Assembly: GCF_018326005.1 (NCBI RefSeq)
Contig: NZ_AP021903.1
Span: 5,731,001 to 5,795,000 of the forward strand
Length of the DNA stretch: 64,000 bases
Origin: Pseudomonas sp. Seg1
Lineage (GTDB): Bacteria > Pseudomonadota > Gammaproteobacteria > Pseudomonadales > Pseudomonadaceae
Direction: 5' to 3'
The position numbers and the translations under genes were made by a program. Positions 44,708 through 53,350 of the stretch are shown here, piece by piece; position 1 is the first letter of the stretch, and each line of letters starts with the position of its first letter. The notes beneath the pieces are model-generated. The model was not told the origin of the DNA. It made no database searches and saw only the letters and a program-made list of their open reading frames with translations.

Positions 44708-45532
44708 ATGGAAAAACCGCCTGTCGACCCGCAAAACCCATGGCTGGAACTGCGCCGGCTGACCCCGGCACGCATCGCCCTCGGCCGCACCGGCACCAGC
44801 CTGCCGACCAGTGCCCAGCTGGACTTCCAGTTTGCTCACGCGCAAGCGCGAGATGCGGTGCATCTGCCGTTTGATCACGCCGGACTCAGCGCGCAACTCA
44901 GCGAGCGCGGGCGCGAGAGCCTGTTGCTGCACAGCGCGGCGACCGATCGCAACAGCTATCTGCAACGCCCGGATCTGGGGCGCAAGCTCAGCGATGACTC
45001 GGCGCAAACCCTGCGCGATTACGCGCAAGCGCATCCCGGCGACATTGACCTGGCGATTGTCGTGGCTGACGGCCTGTCGGCACTGGCTGTGCATCGGCAT
45101 ACATTGCCGTTCCTCACACGCTTGGAAGAGCAGATGAGTGCTGACAACTGGTCCATTGCCCCCGTCGTTCTGGTGGAACAGGGGCGGGTCGCCGTCGGTG
45201 ATGAAATTGGTCAACTGCTCGGCGCAAAAATGGTCGTGATGCTGATCGGTGAGCGCCCGGGCCTCAGTTCGCCGGACAGCCTCGGTTTATATTTCACCTA
45301 CAATCCAAAAATCGGACTGACCGATGCCTACCGCAATTGCATTTCCAACGTGCGGCTGGAGGGCTTGAGCTACGGGATGGCGGCGCATCGCTTGCTGTAC
45401 CTGATGCGCGAGGCCTGCCGGCGGCAGCTGTCGGGGGTCAATCTGAAGGACGAGGCGCAGGTTCAGACGCTGGAAGCGGACGCCGGTGCAGACATGAAAG
45501 GAAACTTCCTACTCGGTCCGCCCCCAACCTGA
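44708..45532 (+). CDS. eutC: Ethanolamine ammonia-lyase, small subunit
   Basis: Cobalamin-binding partner of EutB, 274 residues. It includes [20 protein letters not shown], the conserved [38 protein letters not shown] and [20 protein letters not shown], all standard EutC. The ATG at 44708 has GGGA about 8 nt upstream. Another ATG at 44699 overlaps the eutB stop as ATGA and would add three residues, so both are possible. Confidence 0.95.
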   Translation: MEKPPVDPQNPWLELRRLTPARIALGRTGTSLPTSAQLDFQFAHAQARDAVHLPFDHAGLSAQLSERGRESLLLHSAATDRNSYLQRPDLGRKLSDDSAQTLRDYAQAHPGDIDLAIVVADGLSALAVHRHTLPFLTRLEEQMSADNWSIAPVVLVEQGRVAVGDEIGQLLGAKMVVMLIGERPGLSSPDSLGLYFTYNPKIGLTDAYRNCISNVRLEGLSYGMAAHRLLYLMREACRRQLSGVNLKDEAQVQTLEADAGADMKGNFLLGPPPT

Positions 45533-45647
45533 ACCGTTTCCGCATTGCGTTTCTGCGCGGGTTTCAGGCAGGATCGATACACGGCCGCCAAGGTTTCCCA
45601 TCGCCGTCAGAGCAGTTGAAGACAGCCACTTGAAGACGAGACCTATC

Positions 45648-46109
45648 ATGCGGATTATTCAAGCGACCCTCGAACATCTGGATTTGTTGACTCCGTTGTT
45701 CGTCAAATATCGCGAGTTCTACGGTTCCCTGCCTTATCCGGATTCCTCCCGCGCGTTTCTCGAAAAACGCCTGCGCCGCAAGGAATCGGTGATCTATCTG
45801 GCCCTGGCCGATGATGACGACAAAAAACTGATGGGTTTCTGTCAGCTGTATCCAAGCTTTTCCTCGCTGTCGCTCAAGCGCGTGTGGATCCTCAATGACA
45901 TTTACGTCGCCGAAGATGCGCGCCGCCAATTGGTCGCCGACAACCTGATCCGCACCGCAAAAAAAATGGCCAAGGAAACCCAGGCCGTGCGCATGCGCGT
46001 GTCCACCAGTGCCGATAACGAGGTGGCGCAGAAAACCTATGAATCGATCGGATTCAAGGAAGACACCGAGTTCAAGAACTACGTGCTGCCGATCAGCGAA
46101 GAGCTCTGA
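45648..46109 (+). CDS. GNAT family N-acetyltransferase
   Basis: 153-residue GCN5-related acetyltransferase: MRIIQATLEHLDLLTPLFVK at the N-terminus, a central LGFCQLYPSFSSLSLKRVWI-type beta region (here MGFCQLYPSFSSLSLKR), an acetyl-CoA loop VAEDARRQLVADNL (a weak Q/RxxGxG/A version), and EVAQKTYESIGFKEDTEFKN near the end. The substrate is unknown. The same gene follows eutC in P. aeruginosa. The start is 45648, since the extra six residues of the longer frame lack an RBS. Confidence 0.85.
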   Translation: MRIIQATLEHLDLLTPLFVKYREFYGSLPYPDSSRAFLEKRLRRKESVIYLALADDDDKKLMGFCQLYPSFSSLSLKRVWILNDIYVAEDARRQLVADNLIRTAKKMAKETQAVRMRVSTSADNEVAQKTYESIGFKEDTEFKNYVLPISEEL

Positions 46110-46484
46110 ACACCTGCATCGACGGCATATTTGTGGGCAGTTCCTGTGGCGAGGGAGCTTGCTCCCGCCGGGCTGCAAAGCAGCCCCAAGCCCCAACACC
46201 TCGATCCTGCAGGCTCACCGCATGCCTGCGGGTTCGGGAGTGCTGCGCCCTCCAGCGGGAGCAAGCTCCATCACCACAACAAAGCGCTCGGCACGACAAC
46301 CCATGCTTCCCTGACAAATCCTCACACCCCGACATCACCCGCTACAAAACCAACGCGCTTTTCATCTTTCAGACCGTATAATCCCGATCTTTCCGGCTTG
46401 TAAGAAAAACTACACCCCGTTGTAGGCTTACACCAAGTCATCCGCACAGGCCTGCCGAGTCGGGCCATCACCACAGGTGCCTCC
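46110..46484. repeat. Intergenic region with REP doublet and leader hairpin
   Basis: A REP doublet occupies about 46144-46279 (CTGTGGCGAGGGAGCTTGCT ... GCGGGAGCAAGCTCCATCAC). Further on, TGTAAG (46399) pairs with CTTACA (46427) around CTACA/TGTAG (46410/46421), a nested hairpin about 55 bp upstream of the dedA start. It may be part of the dedA leader or promoter. No gene is seen. Confidence 0.6.
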
Positions 46485-47135
46485 ATGGATTTCAACCCGC
46501 TCGACCTTATCCTGCATCTCGACGTCTACCTCGATTTGCTGGTGAACAATTACGGGCCATGGATCTACGCCATCCTGTTCCTGGTGATTTTCTGCGAGAC
46601 AGGTCTGGTGGTGATGCCGTTCCTGCCGGGCGATTCGCTGCTGTTCATCGCCGGCGCCGTTGCGGCGGGCGGAGGCATGGACCCCGTGCTGCTCGGCGGC
46701 CTGCTGATGCTGGCGGCAATCCTGGGCGACAGCACCAATTACGTGATTGGAAGAACGGCCGGAGAAAGGCTGTTCAGCAACCCGAACTCGAAAATCTTCC
46801 GCCGCGATTACCTGCAACAGACCCACGACTTCTACGACAAGCACGGTGGCAAGACCGTGACCCTGGCGCGCTTCCTGCCGATCATTCGTACCTTCGCGCC
46901 ATTCGTCGCCGGCGTGGCAAAGATGCCCTACCCACGCTTCTTCGGTTTCAGCGTCTTCGGTACCGTGCTGTGGGTCGGCGGTCTGGTGACGCTGGGTTAC
47001 TTCTTCGGCAACGTGCCGTTCATCAAGAAGAACCTGTCGCTGCTAGTGGTGGGCATCATCCTGCTGTCGCTGGTGCCGATGATCATTGGCGTCGTGCGTA
47101 GCCGTTTCGGCGGCACCAAAGCGCAATCGCACTAA
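46485..47135 (+). CDS. DedA family inner-membrane protein
   Basis: 216 residues, DedA/VTT family. It contains FCETGLVVMPFLPGDSLLFI, GDSTNYVIGRTAGERLF, the conserved amphipathic loop ARFLPIIRTFAPFVAGVAKM, and GGLVTLGYFFGNVPFIKKN. Members act in membrane lipid movement (undecaprenyl phosphate, phosphatidylethanolamine or similar), envelope integrity and proton-motive-force homeostasis. Only 4 bp separate its stop from mtfA, so they are likely cotranscribed. It is a separate gene from the DedA-PAP2 fusion at 17331. Confidence 0.92.
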   Translation: MDFNPLDLILHLDVYLDLLVNNYGPWIYAILFLVIFCETGLVVMPFLPGDSLLFIAGAVAAGGGMDPVLLGGLLMLAAILGDSTNYVIGRTAGERLFSNPNSKIFRRDYLQQTHDFYDKHGGKTVTLARFLPIIRTFAPFVAGVAKMPYPRFFGFSVFGTVLWVGGLVTLGYFFGNVPFIKKNLSLLVVGIILLSLVPMIIGVVRSRFGGTKAQSH

Positions 47136-47139
47136 GCCG

Positions 47140-47952
47140 ATGTGGTCGCTGAGCGCCTGGCGACGCCGGCGCATTCTGGCGAAGCACCCGATTGCCGATG
47201 ACATGTGGCAACGGGTGCGCCATCACCTGAGCTTTCTTGACGGCATCACCGCCGCCGAAGACCAATGGTTGCGCGAAGCCTGCGTGCTGTTTCTCGAGGA
47301 AAAACACCTGACCGCCCTGCCCGGCGTCGAACTGCATCAAGAACAACGCCTGCTGCTCGCCGCCCAGGCGCAGTTGCCGCTGCTCAACCTCGGTGATTTG
47401 AACTGGTATCAGGGCTTCCACGAAATCGTCCTCTATCCCGACGACTTCCTCAGCCCGCAACGCCATCGCGATGCCAGCGGCGTCGAGCATGAATGGGACG
47501 GCGAACACAGCGGCGAAGCCTGGCAGCAGGGGCCCATCATCCTCGCTTGGCCTGGCGTGATGGCCAGTGGTGGCTGGGAAGGCTACAACCTGGTAATCCA
47601 CGAACTGGCGCACAAACTCGACATGCTCAACGGCGACGCCAATGGCCTGCCGCCGCTGCACGCCGACATGCGCGTCAGTGACTGGGCCGAGGTGATGCAA
47701 AAGGCTTACGACGACCTCAATCATCAACTCGACCGCAACCCTGACGCCGAAACGGCCATTGACCCGTATGCCGCCGAGAACCCGGCCGAGTTCTTCGCCG
47801 TCACCAGCGAGTACTTTTTCAGCGCCCCGGATCTGCTCGACGAAGCTTATCCACAGGTCTACGCGCAACTGCAGCTTTTCTATCGTCAGGATCCGTTGGG
47901 CAGACTGCGGCAACTTCAGGCCACGGACCCGGTCTATCAGGCGCACGACTAA
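47140..47952 (+). CDS. mtfA: Zinc-dependent peptidase MtfA (M90)
   Basis: Cytoplasmic metallopeptidase of 270 residues related to MtfA, which in E. coli binds the glucose repressor Mlc. The zinc motif is [20 protein letters not shown] (HExxH), with [20 protein letters not shown] supplying the later Glu ligand. N-terminus [20 protein letters not shown] is typical. An upstream in-frame start at 47086 would overlap dedA and is rejected. PA homologues lie beside dedA and ppa as here. Confidence 0.92.
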   Translation: MWSLSAWRRRRILAKHPIADDMWQRVRHHLSFLDGITAAEDQWLREACVLFLEEKHLTALPGVELHQEQRLLLAAQAQLPLLNLGDLNWYQGFHEIVLYPDDFLSPQRHRDASGVEHEWDGEHSGEAWQQGPIILAWPGVMASGGWEGYNLVIHELAHKLDMLNGDANGLPPLHADMRVSDWAEVMQKAYDDLNHQLDRNPDAETAIDPYAAENPAEFFAVTSEYFFSAPDLLDEAYPQVYAQLQLFYRQDPLGRLRQLQATDPVYQAHD

Positions 47953-47997
47953 GCTCTGCACGACTTTCGGTACATGGCGCGCCCGGCAGAATATGCC

Positions 47998-48003
47998 TAT
48001 AAT
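47998..48003 (+). promoter_or_regulatory. -10 element of ppa
   Basis: A consensus TATAAT lies 62 bp upstream of the ppa start, within TGCCTATAATCGCCG. No convincing -35 is seen at 16-18 bp (TGGCGC only). A near-extended -10 (TG two bases off) may compensate. Confidence 0.45.
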
Positions 48004-48064
48004 CGCCGCCACTTTTTGGTCAATCCGGCCAAGTGTTTTTGGTCAACTACGGGGGCAACGCCCA

Positions 48065-48592
48065 ATGAGCTACAGCAAGATTCCGGCTGGCAAAGACCTG
48101 CCGAACGACATCTACGTCGCGATCGAGATCCCGGCCAACCACGCGCCGATCAAATACGAAATCGACAAAGACAGCGATTGCCTGTTCGTTGACCGTTTCA
48201 TGGCCACCCCAATGTTCTACCCGGCCAACTACGGTTACATCCCGAACACCTTGGCTGACGACGGTGATCCCCTCGACGTGCTGGTTGTGACCCCTTACCC
48301 GGTTGCGCCAGGCTCGGTCATCCGCGCACGTCCAGTCGGCATCCTGAACATGACCGACGACGGCGGCGGCGATGCCAAAGTCATCGCAGTTCCACACGAC
48401 AAGCTGTCCCAGCTGTACGTCGACGTGAAGGAATACACCGACCTGCCACCACTGCTGATCCAGCAGATCGAACACTTCTTCGCGAACTACAAAGATCTCG
48501 AAAAAGGCAAATGGGTCAAGATCGAAGGTTGGGCCGGCGCAGACGCCGCACGCGACGCGATCACCAAGTCGGTTGCTGCCTACAAAGGCTAA
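48065..48592 (+). CDS. ppa: Inorganic pyrophosphatase (family I)
   Basis: Hydrolyses pyrophosphate released by biosynthesis. The 175-residue hexameric-type enzyme begins [20 protein letters not shown]. The family signature with metal-binding Asp residues is [11 protein letters not shown], followed by [20 protein letters not shown] and [12 protein letters not shown]. It is followed by a strong terminator, so it is monocistronic or ends the dedA-mtfA-ppa run. Confidence 0.97.
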   Translation: MSYSKIPAGKDLPNDIYVAIEIPANHAPIKYEIDKDSDCLFVDRFMATPMFYPANYGYIPNTLADDGDPLDVLVVTPYPVAPGSVIRARPVGILNMTDDGGGDAKVIAVPHDKLSQLYVDVKEYTDLPPLLIQQIEHFFANYKDLEKGKWVKIEGWAGADAARDAITKSVAAYKG

Positions 48593-48624
48593 GCACCTGC
48601 CCTACGCGTGATGCTTGAAGAAAA

Positions 48625-48647
48625 CCCCGGTTGATCCGGGGTTTTTT
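48625..48647 (+). terminator. Rho-independent terminator of ppa
   Basis: CCCCGG / CCGGGG with loop TTGAT, preceded by AAAA and followed by TTTTTT. A textbook terminator 33 bp after the stop. Confidence 0.9.
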
Positions 48648-48667
48648 GTGCCCGGGAAAAACCGCCT

Positions 48668-48682
48668 TAAACAGAGTGTTTA
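48668..48682. promoter_or_regulatory. Palindrome upstream of the S24 repressor gene
   Basis: TAAACA-GAG-TGTTTA is a perfect 15-bp palindrome about 135 bp upstream of the repressor start. It is a candidate operator for autoregulation. The sequence GTGTTTATG recurs near 48810. Confidence 0.4.
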
Positions 48683-48815
48683 TGGAGGACTACAAAAAAG
48701 TTTTAGCCTGTGTAATTTCCCACAAGGACGTCTTACATCCCGTCGCAAAATTCAGCCCGTTTTTGAACGCCCGGTTTATTCAAACTGCTCTGGCACGGCC
48801 GTAGACTCCGTGTTT

Positions 48816-49562
48816 ATGAGAAAGAACACTAGCGGTCCAAGATTCAAGGCACTCCTGGAAGCTGCGAACATCTCGACGACGGGTTTCGCAAAGTTCTGGG
48901 GCACGGAAGCCCAAAATGTCCACAACTGGTACACCCGGGGCGTCCCGGCGTATCGCATGGAAGAAGTCTCACGCCTGCTGTCCGTCAACAGCGAATGGCT
49001 GAAAACCGGCGAAGGCACAAAAGAGGTGCCGAGCCTGACTCCGCCTGCCAGCAACGGCGACAGCTATGACGCCCAAGATCCCCAGGGCGCCTATCGATTC
49101 ATCCACCCCAACGACCTCGAACTGGCATTCTTCAAAGAAACACCCCTGGCCAACGGCTCCGACAAAACCCACGTCATTCAAGACCCGGACTTCTCCATCC
49201 GCCTGCTACGCGCGCACCTGGAGCAACTGGAAATTCGTCCCGCCGACGCCATCTGCGCGCACATGATCGGCAACAGCATGGCCGAACGCATCGAAGACGG
49301 CTCTATCGTCGCCATCGACCGCAGCCTGACCCAAGTCGTTGACGGCGAAATCTACGCCATCGAACACGACGGCATGCTGCGCATCAAATACCTGCACCGC
49401 ATGCCCGGCAACGGCCTGCGACTGCGCAGCCACAACAACGCCGAATACCCGGACGAAGTCTTCCACCCGGCGCAGATTGAAGAGCAAAGGATCCATATAT
49501 TGGGTTGGGTATTCTGGTGGTCGACCCTGAGCAAACGCCGGCCAGTGGTGCCGTTTCTCTGA
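48816..49562 (+). CDS. XRE/S24-type transcriptional repressor (LexA/CI/PrtR-like)
   Basis: 248-residue repressor. The N-terminal HTH (residues about 5-60) contains FKALLEAANISTTGFAKFWG and NVHNWYTRGVPAYRMEEVSR. The C-terminal S24 peptidase-like domain has the Ser in CAHMIGNSMAERIEDGSIVA and the Lys in MLRIKYLHRMPGNGLRLRSH, the Ser/Lys dyad needed for RecA-stimulated self-cleavage. An Ala-Gly or similar cleavage site in the linker is not certain. Such proteins control prophages or pyocins, but none is encoded nearby, so this looks like an orphan or chromosomal regulator. The start MRKNTSGPRF is preferred to the long upstream open frame, which overlaps the ppa terminator. Confidence 0.85.
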   Translation: MRKNTSGPRFKALLEAANISTTGFAKFWGTEAQNVHNWYTRGVPAYRMEEVSRLLSVNSEWLKTGEGTKEVPSLTPPASNGDSYDAQDPQGAYRFIHPNDLELAFFKETPLANGSDKTHVIQDPDFSIRLLRAHLEQLEIRPADAICAHMIGNSMAERIEDGSIVAIDRSLTQVVDGEIYAIEHDGMLRIKYLHRMPGNGLRLRSHNNAEYPDEVFHPAQIEEQRIHILGWVFWWSTLSKRRPVVPFL

Positions 49563-49596
49563 GTTGTTTTGACTGACGCCGGTTCACACAGAACTC

Positions 49597-49621
49597 TGTG
49601 GGAGCGGGCTTGCCCGCGAAG
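49597..49621. repeat. Single REP palindrome
   Basis: TGTGGGAGCGGGCTTGCCCG followed by CGAAG, a lone REP of the same class as 3529-3620, downstream of the S24 gene. Within 49563-50036 the other contents are a possible small transcript (49715-49900) and a terminator. Confidence 0.7.
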
Positions 49622-49758
49622 AGGCCCTGAAAAACAGTACAAAATCCTGATTTGTACCGCTGCAGTCGCTCTAACCCGCACTTCAGGCTGGGAATCCCGG
49701 GCAAAACTCAGTATCCTGCGCCCCACATTTGCGCATCGACCCGCTCCCGGCGGCTGCG

Positions 49759-49857
49759 ATGACGCCCGACGCGGCAGACCAACGTCTGACCAAGTCCCAC
49801 AGCCGGACGCAGATCCGGGTGTACGTTTTGAAGGCTGGCGCGGTTTACCAAAAATAA
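49759..49857 (+). CDS. Possible small protein of 32 residues
   Basis: MTPDAADQRLTKSHSRTQIR followed by a Tyr/Val/Leu-rich end is encoded just ahead of a strong terminator. A TTG start at 49729 would add ten residues. Upstream, TATCCT (about 49712) could be a -10. There is no clear ribosome-binding site at either start, and the region could instead encode a non-coding RNA. I do not recognise the peptide. Confidence 0.25.
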   Translation: MTPDAADQRLTKSHSRTQIRVYVLKAGAVYQK

Positions 49858-49876
49858 ACCAAGCCAGTCCCCGAGA

Positions 49877-49900
49877 AGCCGGCCACAAGCCGGCTTTTTA
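49877..49900 (+). terminator. Rho-independent terminator of an unidentified short transcript
   Basis: AGCCGGC / GCCGGCT with loop CACAA and a TTTTT tail. No long gene ends nearby on this strand: the S24 stop is 315 bp upstream. The transcript it ends is probably short and local. Confidence 0.85.
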
Positions 49901-50036
49901 ATGTCTGAAATAATCTTCCTGATAACTTGAGCAGTGTGACGCTGTATCAATAGGCGCCCAATACATGGCCTCGCCGCCTGATCGTATGAGAGAAGCACGA
50001 GGAAAATACGTTGGCGCACTTATCGTGGATAACTAC

Positions 50037-50459
50037 ATGAGCAGACTGATTAGCGGACTTGTCTTCGCTGGCTTATCCCTGTTGGCTGGCAGCGCGATGG
50101 CCGGACCGCAATGTGGGGATTTTCTGGCGAAACTCAGCGACAAGCCTGCCTTCGTCGAATTTCTGGAGTGTACTCAAGACAACGAACAGTTGGGCAAACC
50201 GCTCAATGCTCGATATCGCGTCAAAGGCTCGGATGCACTTGCGGCTGAACGCTACATGAGCGGCAGCTTCGCAATGCCCAAGCTGCGGTATATCTGTTGC
50301 GGCTGGGATTCATCATTTTTTTCTTATCGTGATAACAATACGCAGCTTTGGTATGTGTTAGGAATGGGCTCCGAAGAAACGCCCGTAAACAGGCGTGAAT
50401 CGTGGTCAGAAATAACATTCTTTTATATCAATGCGTCAGTTACGACCGAAGATTTCTAA
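50037..50459 (+). CDS. Small secreted protein, DUF4952-like
   Basis: 140 residues with a Sec signal (MSRLISGLVFAGLSLLAGSA, cleavage after AMA). The mature part has cysteines in PQCGDFLAK, FLECTQD and YICCGWD, and ends with WSEITFFYINASVTTEDF. The pattern CGDFL..KP..VEFLEC..ARYRV resembles the Pseudomonas/Acinetobacter DUF4952 family, from memory. Function unknown; probably periplasmic. Upstream in-frame ATG codons at 49965 and later would hide the signal peptide. Confidence 0.75.
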   Translation: MSRLISGLVFAGLSLLAGSAMAGPQCGDFLAKLSDKPAFVEFLECTQDNEQLGKPLNARYRVKGSDALAAERYMSGSFAMPKLRYICCGWDSSFFSYRDNNTQLWYVLGMGSEETPVNRRESWSEITFFYINASVTTEDF

Positions 50460-50769
50460 GCCGTATTTGAGGCGCAACGCCAGTAAGCGTCAGCGTGACG
50501 CCCGCAGGTTGTGTCGATGCGGCGTCAGGACCAGGCGACGAGCATTTCGGCGTTTCCTTGATGCCCCAAATCTCCAGTACCGATACCACGCCGTGAAACG
50601 CGGAAACAGGGTTGAGCCTGGAGGGGTTCCGGTGAATCCCTGCGCAGCCAGCACTTGCCAATTCCACCGCCTCGGTGCTAAATCCCGGCCCAATCACCAC
50701 CCCTCTGTAATTACCCGCATCCCCTTCACCGGCCGGATTCCGGTATTGAGCCTCACGGGAATCCATGGA
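50460..50769 (+). other. Leader region of the diguanylate cyclase gene
   Basis: 310 bp without a recognisable gene. The reading frame of the downstream gene stays open back to 50431, but the encoded residues (RRNASKRQRDARRLCRC) are Arg/Cys-rich and do not resemble a protein domain. No riboswitch or promoter was identified. Confidence 0.4.
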
Positions 50770-51939
50770 ATGGTCCTGCATATCCCGACCCTGCTGGTCG
50801 TTTCGGTCTTCGTCTTCTTTTTGATGGGACTGCTGACCCTGCACGCCTGGTATCGCGAAACCCGTGAACCTTCACTGGCCTACCTCGGCAGCATGATGTT
50901 GCTGGGGGCGCTGGGTGTGGTGCTGGTCAGTTGGCGTGATCGGGGCGCCGATTTCATTCCGATCCTTTTCGGCAACGTTGTTCTGCTGCTCAGTGCAGCG
51001 TTCAACTGGACGGCCATGCGCACACTGGTCGGTCGCAAGCCTTGCTTGCCGGGGATTCTGGCTGGCTGCGTGATCTGGCTGCTGATGTGTCTGATACCGG
51101 CCTTCTACCATTCGATGCCGAACCGTGTGTTGGTCTATTCGCTGCTGGCATTCGGTTACGGCGTATTGACGACGCTGGAACTCTGGCGCAGCCGCCACAG
51201 CCTGGACGTCGCATTCATGCCAGCGTTGCTGCTGACGGTTTCGCATACCGTGTTCTACGCCGTGCGCAGTGCCACCGATGACGGCTTGCCGGTGACCAAA
51301 GCCTTGCTCGGCAACGGTGAAGGCGTACCGTTCTTTTCGTTCATGCTGTTTGAGTCGATGTTGTATGTCATTGGCATCGCTTACATCACTCTGGCGATGG
51401 TCAAAGAGCGCGCCGAGCTGAAACTCAGGGCTGCGGCGTTCAGCGATCCATTGACCGGCATCGGCAATCGTCGAGCCTTCATGCTGCACGCCACCCACTT
51501 GCTGGACGACAGTCAGCAGCGGGCCGAACCGGCGGCGCTGCTGCTTTGCGATCTGGATCACTTCAAGCGTTTGAACGACACCTACGGCCATCCTGTCGGC
51601 GATCAGGCGTTGATCGCGTTCAGCGGTGTCCTGATGGATAGCCTGCGTGAGGAGGATGTTTTCGGGCGCATCGGCGGCGAGGAGTTTGCCTGCCTGCTCG
51701 GTGCATGCAATGAGCCGACTGCGCTGGAGATTGCCGAGCGAGTCCGCCACGCCTTCGCCCGGCTCTCCATTCTGGAACCGGGTCTGCTCAGCGTCAGTAT
51801 CGGCGTGGTCACCACCCATGAATCGGGTTACGACCTGTCGCGGCTGCTTTCTGAGGCGGATCAGGCGCTTTATGGCGCCAAGCATCAGGGACGCAATCGG
51901 GTGCAGACGTTGCGTTCGTTGTATCTGGGGCTGGCGTAG
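50770..51939 (+). CDS. Membrane-bound diguanylate cyclase (GGDEF)
   Basis: 389 residues. The N-terminal half has about six hydrophobic helices (HIPTLLVVSVFVFFLMGLLT, LGSMMLLGALGVVLVSW, VLVYSLLAFGYGVLTTLEL) forming an unnamed membrane sensor. The GGDEF domain starts with AAFSDPLTGIGNRRAFMLHA, has LLLCDLDHFKRLNDTYGHPV and the active-site variant GRIGGEEFACLLG (GGEEF). An RxxD inhibitory site is not evident (EEDV before the motif). It likely makes cyclic di-GMP from two GTP. The start MVLHIPT at 50770 is chosen because it begins the first TM helix. Confidence 0.9.
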   Translation: MVLHIPTLLVVSVFVFFLMGLLTLHAWYRETREPSLAYLGSMMLLGALGVVLVSWRDRGADFIPILFGNVVLLLSAAFNWTAMRTLVGRKPCLPGILAGCVIWLLMCLIPAFYHSMPNRVLVYSLLAFGYGVLTTLELWRSRHSLDVAFMPALLLTVSHTVFYAVRSATDDGLPVTKALLGNGEGVPFFSFMLFESMLYVIGIAYITLAMVKERAELKLRAAAFSDPLTGIGNRRAFMLHATHLLDDSQQRAEPAALLLCDLDHFKRLNDTYGHPVGDQALIAFSGVLMDSLREEDVFGRIGGEEFACLLGACNEPTALEIAERVRHAFARLSILEPGLLSVSIGVVTTHESGYDLSRLLSEADQALYGAKHQGRNRVQTLRSLYLGLA

Positions 51940-52093
51940 CGCGTCCGTAGCAGAAACCGAAATCCTGAAAAGCGCCATCGCCAGCAACTCGACAACCACA
52001 TTGCCATTGGTTTGCTGGAAACCCTTTAAGTAGCCGTCCAACGTAGTTGGCCAAGCTATAAGTCCGAGAATCACTCCACAAGGAAGTTAGAAA

Positions 52094-52525
52094 TTGATCC
52101 CCCGCACTTTGAGTTCACAACTGAAATCCGCCGCCGCAATAACGCTGTACCTCTGTCTTTCCGCATGCGTCGGAGTAGGCATCTCCCTCCCGGAAAAAGT
52201 CACACTGAAAACCGATGCCTACAGAGCGCAAAGTTACCGCTCGATCACCCCGCAAATCACCCGAACAGCAACATCAACTCCCACCCGCGAATGGTGCGGG
52301 ATCACGGTCTGGGCGCTGGTGATCCCGGTGCCGTTGAAGCTGCCGGTGTGCAGTTCGTACTACGAGCAATCCTTTGGCAGCGACGAATTCGGCAGGGAAG
52401 TCGTTCTGCTCGACACGCAACAAACAGTGTCATCCCCGCTCTACGCCTGCGGCCCACTTATGGTGCTGGGGCCGATTGTTCACGGTTACGAAGGCAATGC
52501 CCTGTGCGGTGTTTTTCCTAAATGA
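52094..52525 (+). CDS. Hypothetical lipoprotein with TTG start
   Basis: 143 residues. AAGGAAG precedes a TTG codon at 52094 by 7 nt, and no ATG or GTG offers a better start. The N-terminus (MIPRTLSSQLKSAAAITLYL then CLSAC) is a lipoprotein signal with lipobox LSAC. The mature part has REWCGITVWALVIPVPLKLP and four further Cys (WCG, VCSSYY, YACG, ALCG), suggesting disulfides in the periplasm. Family not recognised. It is convergent with magF, with 9 bp between the stops. Confidence 0.65.
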   Translation: MIPRTLSSQLKSAAAITLYLCLSACVGVGISLPEKVTLKTDAYRAQSYRSITPQITRTATSTPTREWCGITVWALVIPVPLKLPVCSSYYEQSFGSDEFGREVVLLDTQQTVSSPLYACGPLMVLGPIVHGYEGNALCGVFPK

Positions 52526-52534
52526 TTAGGTGAT

Positions 52535-53347
52535 TCACGGGTAGCTGAAGGACTTCACCAAGGTCAACTCCCCCACCGCCCGCATCGGCACCAGGAAGGT
52601 CTCCATTTTCTCGCTTGGAGTTCCTTCCTCCGTGATCACCGTGACTTGCGCCGTGGTCACCGGTTGCACCGCTTCATCGCTGCCGTCTTCATCGCTGCGA
52701 TAACCACCGCCGAAGTAGTTTACGTACACCAGATACTGCCCCTTGATCGGCGCCGGCATCGCGAAGATTTCCGGGCCGTGACCCGTGGTCACGTCAACGT
52801 CGAGCGCTGCGCCGTTGGCGGCGGTGCGGTCGCCGTACCAGATGTGCGCGCCGTCGGGGGTGATCAGGTGCAGGTCGAGGTCGGTGCCGTCGCTGTCCCA
52901 CGCCAGCAATACGCGCAGTTTCGCCGGGGTGGCGCCGCCGCTGGTGTTGAGGAACTGCGTGCGGTGACGTTGTTGCCCGTCGGGGCTGCGCACTTCGACG
53001 CTGTTGCTGCCGTTGGGGAAGGAGAACGGGCGGTCGAAGCGCCCGCTGTCGTCGATTTTCAACGGCATGCTGACGCCGTTGACGATCAAGCGGCCGGGCT
53101 CGCGGCTCTTTGGCGTGGCTTTGATTTCGCCGCTGATGCGGGCGGTGTTGGCCTGACCGACCGGGGTATTTACCGACGAGGCCGGGTAGTTAACGGTCTG
53201 GCGGAAGCTTTCACCCTCGCCTTCGGGGGCGCCGCTGCGCCAGCCGCCGATCGGGGTGTCGAGTTTGACGCTGTCGGCGGCGATGGCCGGCGATAGCGCG
53301 GTCAACGTGCAGAGCAGCAGCAAGACCTGTGGATAACGGAGTGTCAT
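52535..53347 (-). CDS. magF: MagF, YfaP/DUF2135 family periplasmic protein
   Basis: 270 residues with a Sec signal (VLLLLCTLTALSPAIAADS). The DUF2135 domain contains KLRVLLAWDSDGTDLDLHLI, HIWYGDRTAANGAALDVDVT, GQYLVYVNYFGGGYRSDEDG and an end common to the family (RAVGELTLVKSFSYP). The WD..TDLDLH pattern looks like a carbohydrate/Ca-binding beta-sandwich. It is the last gene of the mag operon, 3 bp after magE, and is paralogous to magA at the other end. Confidence 0.85.
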   Translation of the reverse strand: MTLRYPQVLLLLCTLTALSPAIAADSVKLDTPIGGWRSGAPEGEGESFRQTVNYPASSVNTPVGQANTARISGEIKATPKSREPGRLIVNGVSMPLKIDDSGRFDRPFSFPNGSNSVEVRSPDGQQRHRTQFLNTSGGATPAKLRVLLAWDSDGTDLDLHLITPDGAHIWYGDRTAANGAALDVDVTTGHGPEIFAMPAPIKGQYLVYVNYFGGGYRSDEDGSDEAVQPVTTAQVTVITEEGTPSEKMETFLVPMRAVGELTLVKSFSYP

Positions 53348-53350
53348 GGC

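Noticed and set aside
48615..48815. An N-terminal extension of the S24 repressor.
   Set aside because: The extra 67 codons span the ppa terminator and promoter region, and the HTH begins right after the chosen ATG.
51940..52093. The spacer TAAGTAGCCGTCCAACGTAG to GATTCACTCC-like sequence as a mobile-element scar.
   Set aside because: No repeat pair or recognisable element end was found.
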